Positions 7,730 through 16,322 of a stretch of DNA of 64,000 nt are shown here, one piece after another. Made by a program: the position numbers and the translations under genes. Source of the stretch: Enterobacter wuhouensis. GTDB lineage: Bacteria > Pseudomonadota > Gammaproteobacteria > Enterobacterales > Enterobacteriaceae. The first letter of the stretch is position 1, and the number at the start of each line of letters is the position of its first letter. Location of the stretch: contig NZ_SJOO01000011.1 in NCBI RefSeq assembly GCF_004331265.1, positions 62,001-126,000 on the forward strand. Direction: 5' to 3'. The notes under the pieces were generated by a model. That model was not told the origin of the DNA, made no database searches, and was given only the letters and a program-made list of their open reading frames with translations.

Positions 7730-9041
7730 CCACGACTTCGAGCAGGTCTTACGCTCGCTGGAAAACATCAACCTGGCGCGCGTGGCGGGCCGGCTGGTGC
7801 GGGTAACGGGTATTCTGCTTGAGTGCGTCGGCTGCCGCCTGGCCGTTGGGCAGCTTTGCCAGGTCGAGGATGGCGAAGGGGCGTTGATTGAGGCGCAGGT
7901 CGTCGGCTTCGATCGCGACGTCACCTTTTTGATGCCCTTTAAGCAGCCTGCCGGGCTGATGGCGGGCGCGCGCGTCTACCCGATGGATAAGCAAAGCGGC
8001 GTGCTCATTGGCGACCAGTGGCTGGGGCGCGTGGTTAACGGCCTCGGCGAGCCGATTGATGATAAAGGCAAACTGACCGGCGACACCGTGCTGCCGCAGC
8101 AGCTGCCGCAGGTGCATCCCCTGAAGCGCCAGCCGGTTGAGGCGCCTCTTGATGTGGGCGTCAGGGCGATTAACGGCCTGCTGACCATCGGCAAAGGGCA
8201 GCGCGTGGGGCTGATGGCGGGCAGCGGCGTCGGTAAAAGCGTCCTGCTCGGGATGATCACCCGCTACACCCAGGCAGAAGTGGTGGTGGTTGGGCTTATC
8301 GGCGAGCGCGGGCGCGAAGTGAAAGAGTTTATTGACCACTCCCTGGGCGAAGCCGGACGGCGCAAATCGGTCATCGTCGCCGCGCCTGCGGATGAATCGC
8401 CGCTGATGCGCATAAAGGCGACGGAGCTGTGCCACACCATCGCCAGCTACTATCGCGACAAAGGCAAAGATGTGCTCCTGCTGGTGGATTCCCTCACCCG
8501 CTATGCCATGGCGCAGCGTGAAATCGCGCTCTCGCTGGGCGAACCGCCCGCCACGAAAGGGTATCCGCCCTCGGCGTTTGGGCTGATCCCAAAACTGGTT
8601 GAAAGCGCCGGCAACAGCGAAAGCGCCGGCTCCATGACCGCCATTTACACCGTGCTGGCGGAAGGCGACGACCAGCAGGACCCGATCGTCGACTGCGCGC
8701 GCGCGGTGCTGGACGGGCACATCGTGCTGTCGCGGCACCTGGCGGAGGCCGGGCACTATCCGGCCATCGACATCGGGCAGTCCATCAGCCGCTGCATGAG
8801 CCAGGTAACCGGGCGCGATCACCAGCGCGCAGCCCGCACCCTCAAGCAGCTTTATGCCGAATATCAAAGCATTAAACCGCTGATCCCGCTCGGCGGCTAC
8901 GTGGCGGGTGCCGATCCGCTGGCGGATAAAGCCGTCAACCTCTCTCCGGCGATTACCCGCTATCTGCAGCAGGAAGTGCAGGACGCGGCTCCGCTCGATA
9001 AAACCATTGCCGATCTGAACGTACTGGCCCAGGCAGGATGA
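7722..9041 (+). CDS. fliI: FliI (LfiI), flagellar export ATPase
   Basis: 439 residues, the family's usual size. F1-beta-like ATPase with Walker A AGSGVGKS (about residues 165-172), the GLIGERGREVKEF segment, Walker B DVLLLVDSLTRYAMAQREI, and the PPATKGYPPSAF motif. It hexamerises below the export gate and drives entry of export substrates. It overlaps fliH and is followed by fliJ. Confidence 0.97.
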   Translation: MSDHDFEQVLRSLENINLARVAGRLVRVTGILLECVGCRLAVGQLCQVEDGEGALIEAQVVGFDRDVTFLMPFKQPAGLMAGARVYPMDKQSGVLIGDQWLGRVVNGLGEPIDDKGKLTGDTVLPQQLPQVHPLKRQPVEAPLDVGVRAINGLLTIGKGQRVGLMAGSGVGKSVLLGMITRYTQAEVVVVGLIGERGREVKEFIDHSLGEAGRRKSVIVAAPADESPLMRIKATELCHTIASYYRDKGKDVLLLVDSLTRYAMAQREIALSLGEPPATKGYPPSAFGLIPKLVESAGNSESAGSMTAIYTVLAEGDDQQDPIVDCARAVLDGHIVLSRHLAEAGHYPAIDIGQSISRCMSQVTGRDHQRAARTLKQLYAEYQSIKPLIPLGGYVAGADPLADKAVNLSPAITRYLQQEVQDAAPLDKTIADLNVLAQAG

Positions 9042-9047
9042 TGAACG

Positions 9048-9491
9048 ATGAAAAAAATCATTACGACACTTGAGCAGCTTCACCTGATGCGTAACCGCGC
9101 GGTGCAGGATCTTAGCGCCCGGCTGGCCTCACAGCAGCAGCTGTGCCAGCGGCTGGAGAAGAACATTCACGCCCTCTCGAATCTGGCGACCAGCCCGATC
9201 CAGGAGATGGCGGGCGGCGCAACCATGCTCTGCAATCAGTCGGTCTATAAGCGCCACATTCAGCGCGTGATCGACTGGCAAAAGCAGGAGCAGGCCCTGG
9301 CGAGCGTAGAAGCCCAGAAGCTGCAGGGGAACCTGCTGGCGGCATCCCGCAGGGAGAAAAGCCTGGAGCGGGTGCTGGATGAACGCCGCAGCGCGCAGCG
9401 CCTGGCGAACGAGCGGCGGGAACAGAAAACAACCGATGCGATATCAGCCCAGTGCTGGCTTCGACAGCAGCAGGCGCAGCGGCAGCGATAA
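9048..9491 (+). CDS. fliJ: FliJ (LfiJ), export chaperone-escort stalk protein
   Basis: 147 residues, almost entirely helical and rich in Gln, Arg, Glu and Lys, with coiled-coil spacing as in FliJ. There are no strong sequence motifs, as is normal for this family; the call rests on size, composition and its place directly after fliI. FliJ forms the gamma-like stalk in the FliI hexamer. The stop is one base before the glycosyltransferase start, so the operon continues into the modification genes. Confidence 0.88.
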   Translation: MKKIITTLEQLHLMRNRAVQDLSARLASQQQLCQRLEKNIHALSNLATSPIQEMAGGATMLCNQSVYKRHIQRVIDWQKQEQALASVEAQKLQGNLLAASRREKSLERVLDERRSAQRLANERREQKTTDAISAQCWLRQQQAQRQR

Positions 9492-9492
9492 G

Positions 9493-10866
9493 ATGACCAC
9501 GAATCTCATGCAAAACCTGCTGAAGCGCCAGCAGCAAAAACGATCGCACGCCACGCCGTTCGTCAGCGTCGTGTGCCCCACCTGGAACCGCCGGGCGTTT
9601 CTGCCCTATCTGCTCTATATCTTCCAGTATCAGGACTATCCTGCGGACAAGCGCGAGCTGATTATCCTGGATGACTCAGAGCAGAGTAACGAAGACCTGA
9701 TCGCGATGATGGTCGATCCGGCGGTCTGCACGGTGCGCTATGTCCACAGCCCCGAGCGCCTCGATTTGGGCAAAAAGCGCAACATGCTCAACGAGATGGC
9801 GCAAGGGGAGTACATCATCTGCTTTGACGATGATGACTACTATGCGCCGAACAAGATCAGCGCGCAGGTGGCGGAAATGCAGAACAATAACGCCCTGTTT
9901 TCCGGCAGCGACACGATTTACATCTGGTACAGCCATCTGGATAAAATCTACCAGACCCATTCGTTCGGCGAACGCCACGCGCTCAACGGCACGTTCGGCT
10001 ATCACCGCAACTTCCTGAAAAACCATCGCTATGAAGACACGGCAACGCTCGCGGAGGAGCAGGCGTTTCTGAACAACTTTACGACGCCGATTCAGCAGAT
10101 CGATCCGCGTCAGGCGATCCTCTGTATTTCCCACAGCGCCAACACCTACGACAAAGATTTTGTCCTCGGCTCCTCGAAGCCGGTGGATTTAACGCTGGAG
10201 GATTTCGTCACCGACCGCAGCCTGCTGAGCCACTACCGTCGCCTGAGCCAGGCGCCGCTGAGTGCCTCGGTGGAGTGGCAGGCTTTTGAGAAGGTGGTGG
10301 TGCTTTACGATCCACAGGCGGATGCGCTTGCCTCGCAGGTGGAGTCGCTCCTTTCTCTGGGGCTGAAGCGCGAACGGCTGGTGCCGCTGGCGGTCAACCC
10401 GGCGGATAGCGAGCTGGAGCAACATTGTCAGGCGCTTGAGCTGGCCCAGCGCGAGGCGTGGAGCAGCGTGCTGCTGCTGGATGCCTCCGTGAAGTTTGTG
10501 CGCAAAGAGATGTCCCTCAAAACGGTTAACCAGCTGTTGACGCGCCTGCCGCATATCGACTGGCAGGTGGTATTGCTGGGGGGGCGCTACAACAGCATTT
10601 CACCCCTCAGGACGCTGCCCGGCGTGGCGCGGGTACTCGATGCGGGCTGCGGCTGTGCCTATGCGGTCAACGGCTCCTATATCCCAACGCTGCTTGCGCA
10701 CTACCGACAGGCGAAAAGCCTCGATGCCTGCTGGCCAGCGCAAATGCAGTCGCACTGCTGGCTGGGGATGCAGCCGAGCTTCGCCTTTTTACCCGAAATA
10801 AAAGACCCGACGACGGGGGCAGGCATTGACTGTACCCACTGGTTCTTCCGTAAAAACTTTCAATGA
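9493..10866 (+). CDS. Family-2 (GT-A) glycosyltransferase in the lateral flagellar operon
   Basis: 457 residues from the ATG at 9493; a longer reading to 9379 would run inside fliJ. The N-terminal 200 residues are a GT-A fold: PFVSVVCPTWNRRAFLPYLL, the first aspartates in IILDDSEQS, RLDLGKKRNMLNEMAQGEYI and the metal-binding run CFDDDDYY. The C-terminal half (about 250-457) has a second alpha/beta region of unknown role with Cys in GCGCAY. No membrane helix or signal peptide, so it is cytoplasmic. The tight linkage to fliJ (one-base gap) and to the next gene (ATGA overlap) suggests it glycosylates flagellin or another filament component. The substrate is not readable. Confidence 0.85.
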   Translation: MTTNLMQNLLKRQQQKRSHATPFVSVVCPTWNRRAFLPYLLYIFQYQDYPADKRELIILDDSEQSNEDLIAMMVDPAVCTVRYVHSPERLDLGKKRNMLNEMAQGEYIICFDDDDYYAPNKISAQVAEMQNNNALFSGSDTIYIWYSHLDKIYQTHSFGERHALNGTFGYHRNFLKNHRYEDTATLAEEQAFLNNFTTPIQQIDPRQAILCISHSANTYDKDFVLGSSKPVDLTLEDFVTDRSLLSHYRRLSQAPLSASVEWQAFEKVVVLYDPQADALASQVESLLSLGLKRERLVPLAVNPADSELEQHCQALELAQREAWSSVLLLDASVKFVRKEMSLKTVNQLLTRLPHIDWQVVLLGGRYNSISPLRTLPGVARVLDAGCGCAYAVNGSYIPTLLAHYRQAKSLDACWPAQMQSHCWLGMQPSFAFLPEIKDPTTGAGIDCTHWFFRKNFQ

Positions 10867-11840
10867 TAAACGCCGCCACAGCAGCGGCTGGAGCAGTCTG
10901 TATGGAATTAATCGAACATTACCAGCCTGAATACGTTCTCCGTTTCCGGGCGCGCGAAGCCGCCTGCACCTGTTTGGCCTGTCAGGCCGCCACGGGCAAC
11001 TGGCCCCATACGAGCACGTCGTTGGGTAACCAGCAGCGTGACAGCCTTAACGCGGCCTGTGAAAGCGCAGCGCGGGACATACTTCTGGATCCGGACGCGT
11101 TCGTGCTGCACGCGGGCGAAGCCGCATCCGTCGGCGAACGTGAAGATAACCAGTGGAATGAAGTCCTCAACCAGCAGTGCATCAATATGGCCGTTCACCC
11201 GTCGCTGTCGCTGCAAAGCAGCCTGTATGCCATTGGCGTATTGCTCAGCAAGGCGCAGCGCTACGTGGATGAAAAACAGTGCGAACCGCAGCATCTGGTC
11301 ACGATGGGCGAGCAGCTTTCTCAGCTGGCGGAGAATGGCATTCTCAATGAACAGTTCGCCATGCTGCCGACGATTGAGGTGAACCGCGTCGAAGCCCTGG
11401 GTGACATGGGGGCGATGCGCCTGAACCTGAATCTTCCGCCCATGCAGAAGATGATGTTCATGCTGAAGCTCAGCGAGCTGGCGGTGATGGAGCCTGCGAG
11501 GCTGCAGGACCGCCTGCGCGAGCTGGATGCCAGGCCGATCCCCCTACTGGAGGCGCAGCCGCATATTTTGCGTAATATGCTGATTTATCGCCTGTACGGG
11601 GAGTTCTTCCCGTGCGCGGCATTTGATAACTACGGCGAAGCGCTTATGTCGCTGACGCGTCAGTTCTTCCAGGTAAAAATGCTGTGCGCGATGTGGCTGG
11701 AGGATAACGCCGAGCTGACGGAAGACGATTTTATCAGCCTGGTAAGCGCCTGGTATGGCTGGCAACAGCAGGCGACGCCGGGGAACGAGAGGGTGAACAC
11801 GGCTGATTACACCCTGCTGTGTGGGTTATCACTGATTTAA
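10863..11840 (+). CDS. lafV: Divergent FliB-like flagellin lysine N-methylase (LafV-like)
   Basis: 325 residues; the ATG overlaps the upstream glycosyltransferase stop. The N-terminus (ELIEHYQPEYVLRF, then a Cys cluster CTCLAC...GNW) resembles the Cys-rich start of FliB, which methylates flagellin lysines, but the cluster is not the usual C-x4-CC form. LSLQSSLYAIGVLLSKAQR and the C-terminal NMLIYRLYGEFFPCAAFDNYGEALMSL segment also fit FliB. A lysine methylase is known in other Flag-2 loci. Activity is uncertain because of the altered Cys pattern; it could be a degenerate relative. Confidence 0.6.
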   Translation: MINAATAAAGAVCMELIEHYQPEYVLRFRAREAACTCLACQAATGNWPHTSTSLGNQQRDSLNAACESAARDILLDPDAFVLHAGEAASVGEREDNQWNEVLNQQCINMAVHPSLSLQSSLYAIGVLLSKAQRYVDEKQCEPQHLVTMGEQLSQLAENGILNEQFAMLPTIEVNRVEALGDMGAMRLNLNLPPMQKMMFMLKLSELAVMEPARLQDRLRELDARPIPLLEAQPHILRNMLIYRLYGEFFPCAAFDNYGEALMSLTRQFFQVKMLCAMWLEDNAELTEDDFISLVSAWYGWQQQATPGNERVNTADYTLLCGLSLI

Positions 11841-11842
11841 CG

Positions 11843-11866
11843 AAAGGCGGCCTGTGCCGCCTTTTT
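11843..11866. terminator. Bidirectional intrinsic terminator between the FliB-like gene and the GT9 gene
   Basis: AAAGGCGG-cctgt-gCCGCCTTTTT forms a GC stem with A-run before and T-run after. It lies between two convergent genes and can stop transcription from both sides. Confidence 0.85.
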
Positions 11867-11872
11867 ACTCCG

Positions 11873-13945
11873 TCATGTATTCAGAATAAAGTCTTCAGAG
11901 TTAATAAAGCGCTCTATATGCTCCCACCAGTCCGCGTCGGAAAACTGCGCCAGGCACGCATATTTTTTGGCGTTGGGACACCACTCGGAAAATTGCTGGC
12001 TTGTTGGATGTGCCCACTTTTTATGCAGGGTATGTTTAAAGAAATTCTCGTTCATGATCAGATGCCCACACTGCCCAAACTGGCAGCCAACGTTTATACC
12101 CTGCGCATTCCACCCCAAAATATTATGGCGATAGGGAAGACGGTACTGAGACGGAATAATCGAATAAAGCGCCGAGATGGCGATCTCCGTATAGCCGGCC
12201 AGCGCGACGGGACCAGAATCGCAGGCCACCAGCAGCTGGCACAGGCTCATTAAGTAGACGGTCTGCGTGATGGTAAACGCGTTCATGCCGTTGATAACGC
12301 CCGGCATGTCAATGTGCATGGTTTTCTTATTCTGGAATTTATTATTGTCGCTGCCGATAAGAATGACCTGCCATCCTGCGCGAATAAAGCGTTCAGCAAG
12401 TTTCTTCCAGTGCTGTTCCGCCCACGTTCTGTTGGGTGAGCCAATGTTGGGGTGAAGTAAAACGACCTTGCCGCGGGTGATGTTATGAACGCGCATGAAG
12501 CGATCGACGGGGTCTTTATCAATCTTTTCAAAATCAAGCCTTGCGCGCTTGTGCGTATCGAACGTGTCGGGCGTCACTTCGCTGATGAATGCGTCCGTCA
12601 TGTGTGAAGGTGCGACAATCTGCTCCCATCGTTCAAAGAAGTGAAGCCGGGAAAAGCGATTTGCAAGCTCGATCTGAAAGCGTTGATCGGCGGTGAGCGC
12701 ATGGATATCCCAGTGCTCAACCTCTGCGGTACTATTGTCTATTAATTCGGCGTACAGCTTATTCGTAACAAAAACGAACGCATCCTCCGGGTAACGGGTT
12801 TTTAACGCATGAATGGCGCCCAGGCCATACACGATATCGCCCATTGATGCCGAAGAGTAAAAGATGCGTTTGACGTGCCCTTCACGGTGATACGTCGCCA
12901 GTTCGTCAGCGTAGCGAACAGCGTCAGGTGACAGATTAAACGTCGCGAGCAACTCGCTTTCGGGAAGGCATAATTCCTCTTTTGCCGTCATAGATATGAT
13001 ATAGCGGTTTGAAGGATTATTGAGGGTGGTCAGCTCGTCCCGGAATGATGAGATAACGTTTTTTGGCGTTATACCGAGCCATTGCATGGCGGAAAATGGC
13101 AGGCAGGGCGGGAGTTGATAAAAATGGTCGCTGGCCGCCCGCAAAACGCCAGCATCGTTATCATTATGCGATAGCAGGAAGAATTTGTGTCCTGTATGTC
13201 GTTGGCGAATATCCAGCAGTTGCTCTGCAAACACTCTCTTGTGCGTATCGGCGAGCGAAGGGTGTCGCGGTGCGATGTGTGAGCAATAATAAACATCGTC
13301 CTGGGCAAAAAAATCGCGGATAACCGCGATCATCGAGTCGGGTATACACAGAAAATTCGAGAAAACCTTTTTTTGCTCTTCCGTTAAGGGGGCAATAAAC
13401 CGTACCGGTAAATCGGCGCTGTTAATGTTTTCATCGGTAATGTAATAAGCCGCATCGGTGAAATGATGCCACGCATAGCCGCACGCCATCAGCTCTTCGA
13501 TGCTGCCGACAAAGCCCGCATGACCATTCAGGGCCGCAGATAATTTTTTATATAATTCAGCGTTATTTTGGGACTGAGATCTTAACGCGTAATCCCTCAC
13601 GCTCGTTTCATAGATGTGAGGCTTGATGCAGTGCATGTTGTCTTTGAAAACAGAGCAAAAAATCAGCAGCGCAAGGCTGGCCGTGCTCGCTTCAACGTGC
13701 ACCTCAATTTCATTAAGATTGTGCTGATGAAGAATGTTCGCCAGCGAGGTCAGCGTATTTTTCAGCTCGCCGTCAGCGTAATGTATTTCTGAAATATCAA
13801 GCGATGCAAAAGGTTGCGGATTAACCTTTGTATTTTTCAAAACAAAAATCGTTTTGCACGCCTCTTTTGCGACAGAGTGAATGTGGTTCGCCACCTGATG
13901 GCAAAAGTTAGCACGAGTTGTTTCAATGTATATTTTTGTTTTCAC
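11873..13945 (-). CDS. Two-domain glycosyltransferase with C-terminal GT9 (heptosyltransferase-like) domain
   Basis: 690 residues from a GTG at 13945, 13 bases after the cytidylyltransferase stop. An upstream ATG at 14071 would overlap that gene by 113 bases and is unlikely. The C-terminal half (about 370-650) is GT9/GT-B-like: FYSSASMGDIVYGLGAIHALK, LLHPNIGSPNRTWAEQHWKKLAERF, WQVILIGSDNNK and LVACDSGPVALAGY. The N-terminal half (about 1-330) has its own alpha/beta look with YYCSHIAPRHPSL and SAMQWLGITPKNVISSF, faintly like sialyltransferase families 52/80, so the protein may carry two transferase sites (inference). More AT-rich than the flagellar genes around it. Last gene of the flgA-flgM-flgN block; probably makes or extends a filament glycan. 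Confidence 0.72.
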   Translation of the reverse strand: MKTKIYIETTRANFCHQVANHIHSVAKEACKTIFVLKNTKVNPQPFASLDISEIHYADGELKNTLTSLANILHQHNLNEIEVHVEASTASLALLIFCSVFKDNMHCIKPHIYETSVRDYALRSQSQNNAELYKKLSAALNGHAGFVGSIEELMACGYAWHHFTDAAYYITDENINSADLPVRFIAPLTEEQKKVFSNFLCIPDSMIAVIRDFFAQDDVYYCSHIAPRHPSLADTHKRVFAEQLLDIRQRHTGHKFFLLSHNDNDAGVLRAASDHFYQLPPCLPFSAMQWLGITPKNVISSFRDELTTLNNPSNRYIISMTAKEELCLPESELLATFNLSPDAVRYADELATYHREGHVKRIFYSSASMGDIVYGLGAIHALKTRYPEDAFVFVTNKLYAELIDNSTAEVEHWDIHALTADQRFQIELANRFSRLHFFERWEQIVAPSHMTDAFISEVTPDTFDTHKRARLDFEKIDKDPVDRFMRVHNITRGKVVLLHPNIGSPNRTWAEQHWKKLAERFIRAGWQVILIGSDNNKFQNKKTMHIDMPGVINGMNAFTITQTVYLMSLCQLLVACDSGPVALAGYTEIAISALYSIIPSQYRLPYRHNILGWNAQGINVGCQFGQCGHLIMNENFFKHTLHKKWAHPTSQQFSEWCPNAKKYACLAQFSDADWWEHIERFINSEDFILNT

Positions 13946-13958
13946 GGGATATAGGGCG

Positions 13959-14354
13959 TTAATTTTGCCTGATCGTTTCGATAATTGACGTGGTGGAGAT
14001 GGTGGGTGTTCGGGCCAGATAAACAACCTCACACAGCGGGGAGAGATGATCAAACCTGCCTTTCCAGTCATCGCCCATCACCAGCGTTTGCGCGTTAAAG
14101 CGTCTGATATAATCCGCTTTTAGCTCGAGCCACTCCTCCAGGAACACCTCATCTACGCACCTTAACGACTCAATAATGTGCATTCGCTCATTCTGAAGAT
14201 AGACCGGGAGGCGCGCCTTTTTTTGCAGATTCAGCTCGTCTGAAGAGATGCCGACCACCAGGCGATCCCCCAGGGCCCTTGCGCGCCGTAAGATATTAAG
14301 ATGGCCGATATGAAAAACATCAAAAGTGCCAAATGTGATAATCGTTTTCATCAT
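13959..14354 (-). CDS. tagD: TagD-like glycerol-3-phosphate cytidylyltransferase
   Basis: 131 residues, the size of Bacillus TagD. Nucleotidyltransferase motifs are intact: GTFDVFHIGHLNILRRA (HxGH, residues 16-19) near the N-terminus and RTPTISTTSI near the C-terminus, close to the R-x-x-x-ISTT signature. The family makes CDP-glycerol from CTP and glycerol-3-phosphate. A related ethanolamine- or heptose-type cytidylyltransferase is possible, but the neighbour downstream of flgN is a CDP-glycerol-using transferase family member, which favours CDP-glycerol. Start ATG 14354; a second ATG follows immediately. Confidence 0.82.
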   Translation of the reverse strand: MMKTIITFGTFDVFHIGHLNILRRARALGDRLVVGISSDELNLQKKARLPVYLQNERMHIIESLRCVDEVFLEEWLELKADYIRRFNAQTLVMGDDWKGRFDHLSPLCEVVYLARTPTISTTSIIETIRQN

Positions 14355-14381
14355 TGCTTTCTGTTATCAGGATGAAACCGC

Positions 14382-15446
14382 TTATCCCGACGTCGCCTCG
14401 TCAATAATTTCCGCAGCGCGTAAACCCGCGTTCCCGTCATTAAACGCATCGCAATATTCCGTTCTGATAAAATCCAGCTCGGCGGCATTTTTATGCCACG
14501 GATAGTCTTCGGAGAGGAACGTGCGAAGATCGGCCATATCCCGCGCGTCGGGAAGGAGCTTTCGGATCTGCTGCTCGGGGCTTTCGATGGTGCTGTACGA
14601 TCTATTTTTTGTCAGCAGGTCGTCCATCTCATCCCAGCGCAATAAAATCACGCGTTTTTCGGCATTAACCGCATCGAAAATAAAACCGCTGTTGTCGCTT
14701 ATCACATAGTCAGCGTGTTCCAGAAGCGCAAAGGTCGACGTATTATCCGTGACGATATTCTTTAAAAAACGTCTGGCGGCCTTCAGGCTTTGCTGTTCTT
14801 CTTTTCTGTATAACGTACCGTGGTGTAGCTTGCAGATAATGTTGTATTCGCCGCTCAGCCGGCCTAATTTTTCTGCCCAGTGCGGTAAAGAGCTAAGCTC
14901 TCCGTATGTCGGCGCATAGAGCAAGGTCGGTTTTTGAGGATCTAACGTAATGTGGGAAGGCAGTGCCTGCGGATATTTTTTGCTATGCCAGGCATCAAAG
15001 CGAGGGTTTCCCACCACCTTAACGCGTGAGGCGAGGTCGAGCGCTTTGGCCGTGTAGTGGCTGTAACATAAAATATAATCATATTTGCCGTTCCACGCCG
15101 CATGATTCCATTCATTTTTAGCCAGGCCATAAACCGTACGGACGTGTATCGGCGCAATTTTCTCGGCATAGGAAAGGTAATAGGGCGTAACAAGACAGCT
15201 GTAGACCTGCTCATGTTTTAACACGGAAGATAAAAGCATAAAGCGCAGCCCGGGAACATTCACCGTTCCCAGGAAATTGACCATGTTATTCACATATTCG
15301 GCTTCTATCACGTCATTAATAATGATATCGCAGGGAATATTTTTATTGAGAAGCGCAGTAATAATATTGATGTAGACGTCGTAGTGAAAAGAGGTTTCCA
15401 TCAGGAAGCCAATGTAGCGCGTTTTATGGCTCGTTTTCAAAGACAT
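14382..15446 (-). CDS. CDP-glycerol:glycerophosphate glycerophosphotransferase-like protein (TagB/TagF family)
   Basis: 354 residues from the ATG at 15446, preceded by GAGGG; an in-frame ATG at 15470 is also possible but lies within that leader. The GT-B fold signatures of the TagB/TagF/RodC family are seen: KVVGNPRFDAWHS, LLYAPTYGELSSL, the KLHHGTLY segment and VISDNSGFIFDAVNAEKRVILL. Members transfer glycerol-phosphate from CDP-glycerol to a lipid or sugar acceptor, mostly in teichoic acid or capsule synthesis. Here it follows flgN by 30 bases on the same strand and precedes tagD, so I infer glycerophosphate decoration of lateral flagellin. The acceptor is unknown. Confidence 0.78.
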   Translation of the reverse strand: MSLKTSHKTRYIGFLMETSFHYDVYINIITALLNKNIPCDIIINDVIEAEYVNNMVNFLGTVNVPGLRFMLLSSVLKHEQVYSCLVTPYYLSYAEKIAPIHVRTVYGLAKNEWNHAAWNGKYDYILCYSHYTAKALDLASRVKVVGNPRFDAWHSKKYPQALPSHITLDPQKPTLLYAPTYGELSSLPHWAEKLGRLSGEYNIICKLHHGTLYRKEEQQSLKAARRFLKNIVTDNTSTFALLEHADYVISDNSGFIFDAVNAEKRVILLRWDEMDDLLTKNRSYSTIESPEQQIRKLLPDARDMADLRTFLSEDYPWHKNAAELDFIRTEYCDAFNDGNAGLRAAEIIDEATSG

Positions 15447-15476
15447 ATTATGTATTTCCCTCAGCAGCACGCCCGC

Positions 15477-15914
15477 TTAAATTTGCTCATAAAGCCAGTT
15501 TTCCGGCTCGCTAATATTCAGCAGGTTTTGCAGGATCTCCTGCTGCATTGAGAGTACGGCGATGTTGCTGTCGTTAAGCGCCTTGCACTCTGCAGCCACC
15601 TTTTCAAGGGAATCCCAGAGCGCGTTGAGCTGTTGCTGATGCTGAGCGGGAAGACGGGAAAAAAGCGTGCGCAGGCCGGGCGAGCCGACGGGGATACCAA
15701 GCTGGGTAAGCAGCTGATAGCGCTGCTTGCTGTTCTGGGACAGCGTCTCGTAATGCGCAATAAGCTGCGGGTTGAGGATATCCAGCCGTGCTGCATCACG
15801 TGCGATAAGCCACTGGCGCTGATCGGCAAGAAGGGTTTTCAGGCTTGCGTAGGTTTCACGGTCTTCCACCATGCCCTGTACCAGCGTTTTGACGCACTGA
15901 GCGGCGTTACTCAT
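15477..15914 (-). CDS. flgN: FlgN (LfgN), chaperone for hook-filament junction proteins
   Basis: 145 residues, all helical, Gln/Leu-rich, with the FlgN-type pattern LVQGMVEDRETYASLKTLLADQRQWLIARD. FlgN holds FlgK and FlgL before export. It begins two bases after the flgM stop and is followed 30 bases later by the glycerophosphotransferase gene, tying the modification genes to a flagellar operon. Confidence 0.85.
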   Translation of the reverse strand: MSNAAQCVKTLVQGMVEDRETYASLKTLLADQRQWLIARDAARLDILNPQLIAHYETLSQNSKQRYQLLTQLGIPVGSPGLRTLFSRLPAQHQQQLNALWDSLEKVAAECKALNDSNIAVLSMQQEILQNLLNISEPENWLYEQI

Positions 15915-15916
15915 TG

Positions 15917-16189
15917 TTACCTCTGATAATATTTCTCGATAGCGCTGGTCAGCGAGTCGATATCGACGCTGATTTTCCCATTCGCAATCGCTTCTTTCAT
16001 GCTGGCGACGCGCGCCATATCGACTTCTGGCAAGGCGGCCAGCTGGGTCTGCGCATCACCAAGAACGGGGTCGATGGCAGCGGTTCGGGTGGTTTTCATC
16101 TCTTCAGTGCCTGCGGTGCGCGTCGGGGTCGTGGAACTGGCCTGATTGACTGCGCTCGTCATTGCGTACTGGGTGGATGTCACTTTCAT
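15917..16189 (-). CDS. flgM: FlgM (LfgM), anti-sigma-28 factor
   Basis: 90 residues, the usual FlgM length. The C-terminal half carries the sigma-28-binding pattern VDMARVASMKEAIANGKISVDIDSLTSAIEKYY. The N-terminus is Thr/Ala-rich and disordered, as needed for export through the flagellum. Its partner should be LafS (33701-34402). A sigma-28-type box lies about 90 bases upstream, giving the usual feedback arrangement. Confidence 0.92.
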   Translation of the reverse strand: MKVTSTQYAMTSAVNQASSTTPTRTAGTEEMKTTRTAAIDPVLGDAQTQLAALPEVDMARVASMKEAIANGKISVDIDSLTSAIEKYYQR

Positions 16190-16278
16190 CGCGGTACTCC
16201 ATCTTCGGAATTTTTATTGGTCGTTTTCGCCAGGGGGATGCAAAGCGGAAAAAGGTTTTCCTGACGCCTTACCAGGGT

Positions 16279-16305
16279 AAAGCGACGCATCAATACGAAA
16301 ACTTA
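16279..16305 (-). promoter_or_regulatory. Candidate sigma-28 (LafS) promoter of flgMN and the glycerophosphate genes
   Basis: On the minus strand, TAAGTTTT (16305-16298), 11 bases, then GTCGCTTT (16286-16279). The -35/-10 spacing equals the enterobacterial FliA consensus (TAAA, 15 bases, GCCGATAA), and the -10 octamer is identical to that before lafA. The region 16190-16322 between flgA and flgM has no gene. Confidence 0.6.
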
Positions 16306-16322
16306 AACGGGGCGTCATATTT

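Noticed and set aside
7749..9083. Long minus-strand reading frame opposite fliI (444 residues)
   Set aside because: Arg/His/Gln-rich antisense translation of a GC-rich gene; no domain, and fliI is unambiguous.
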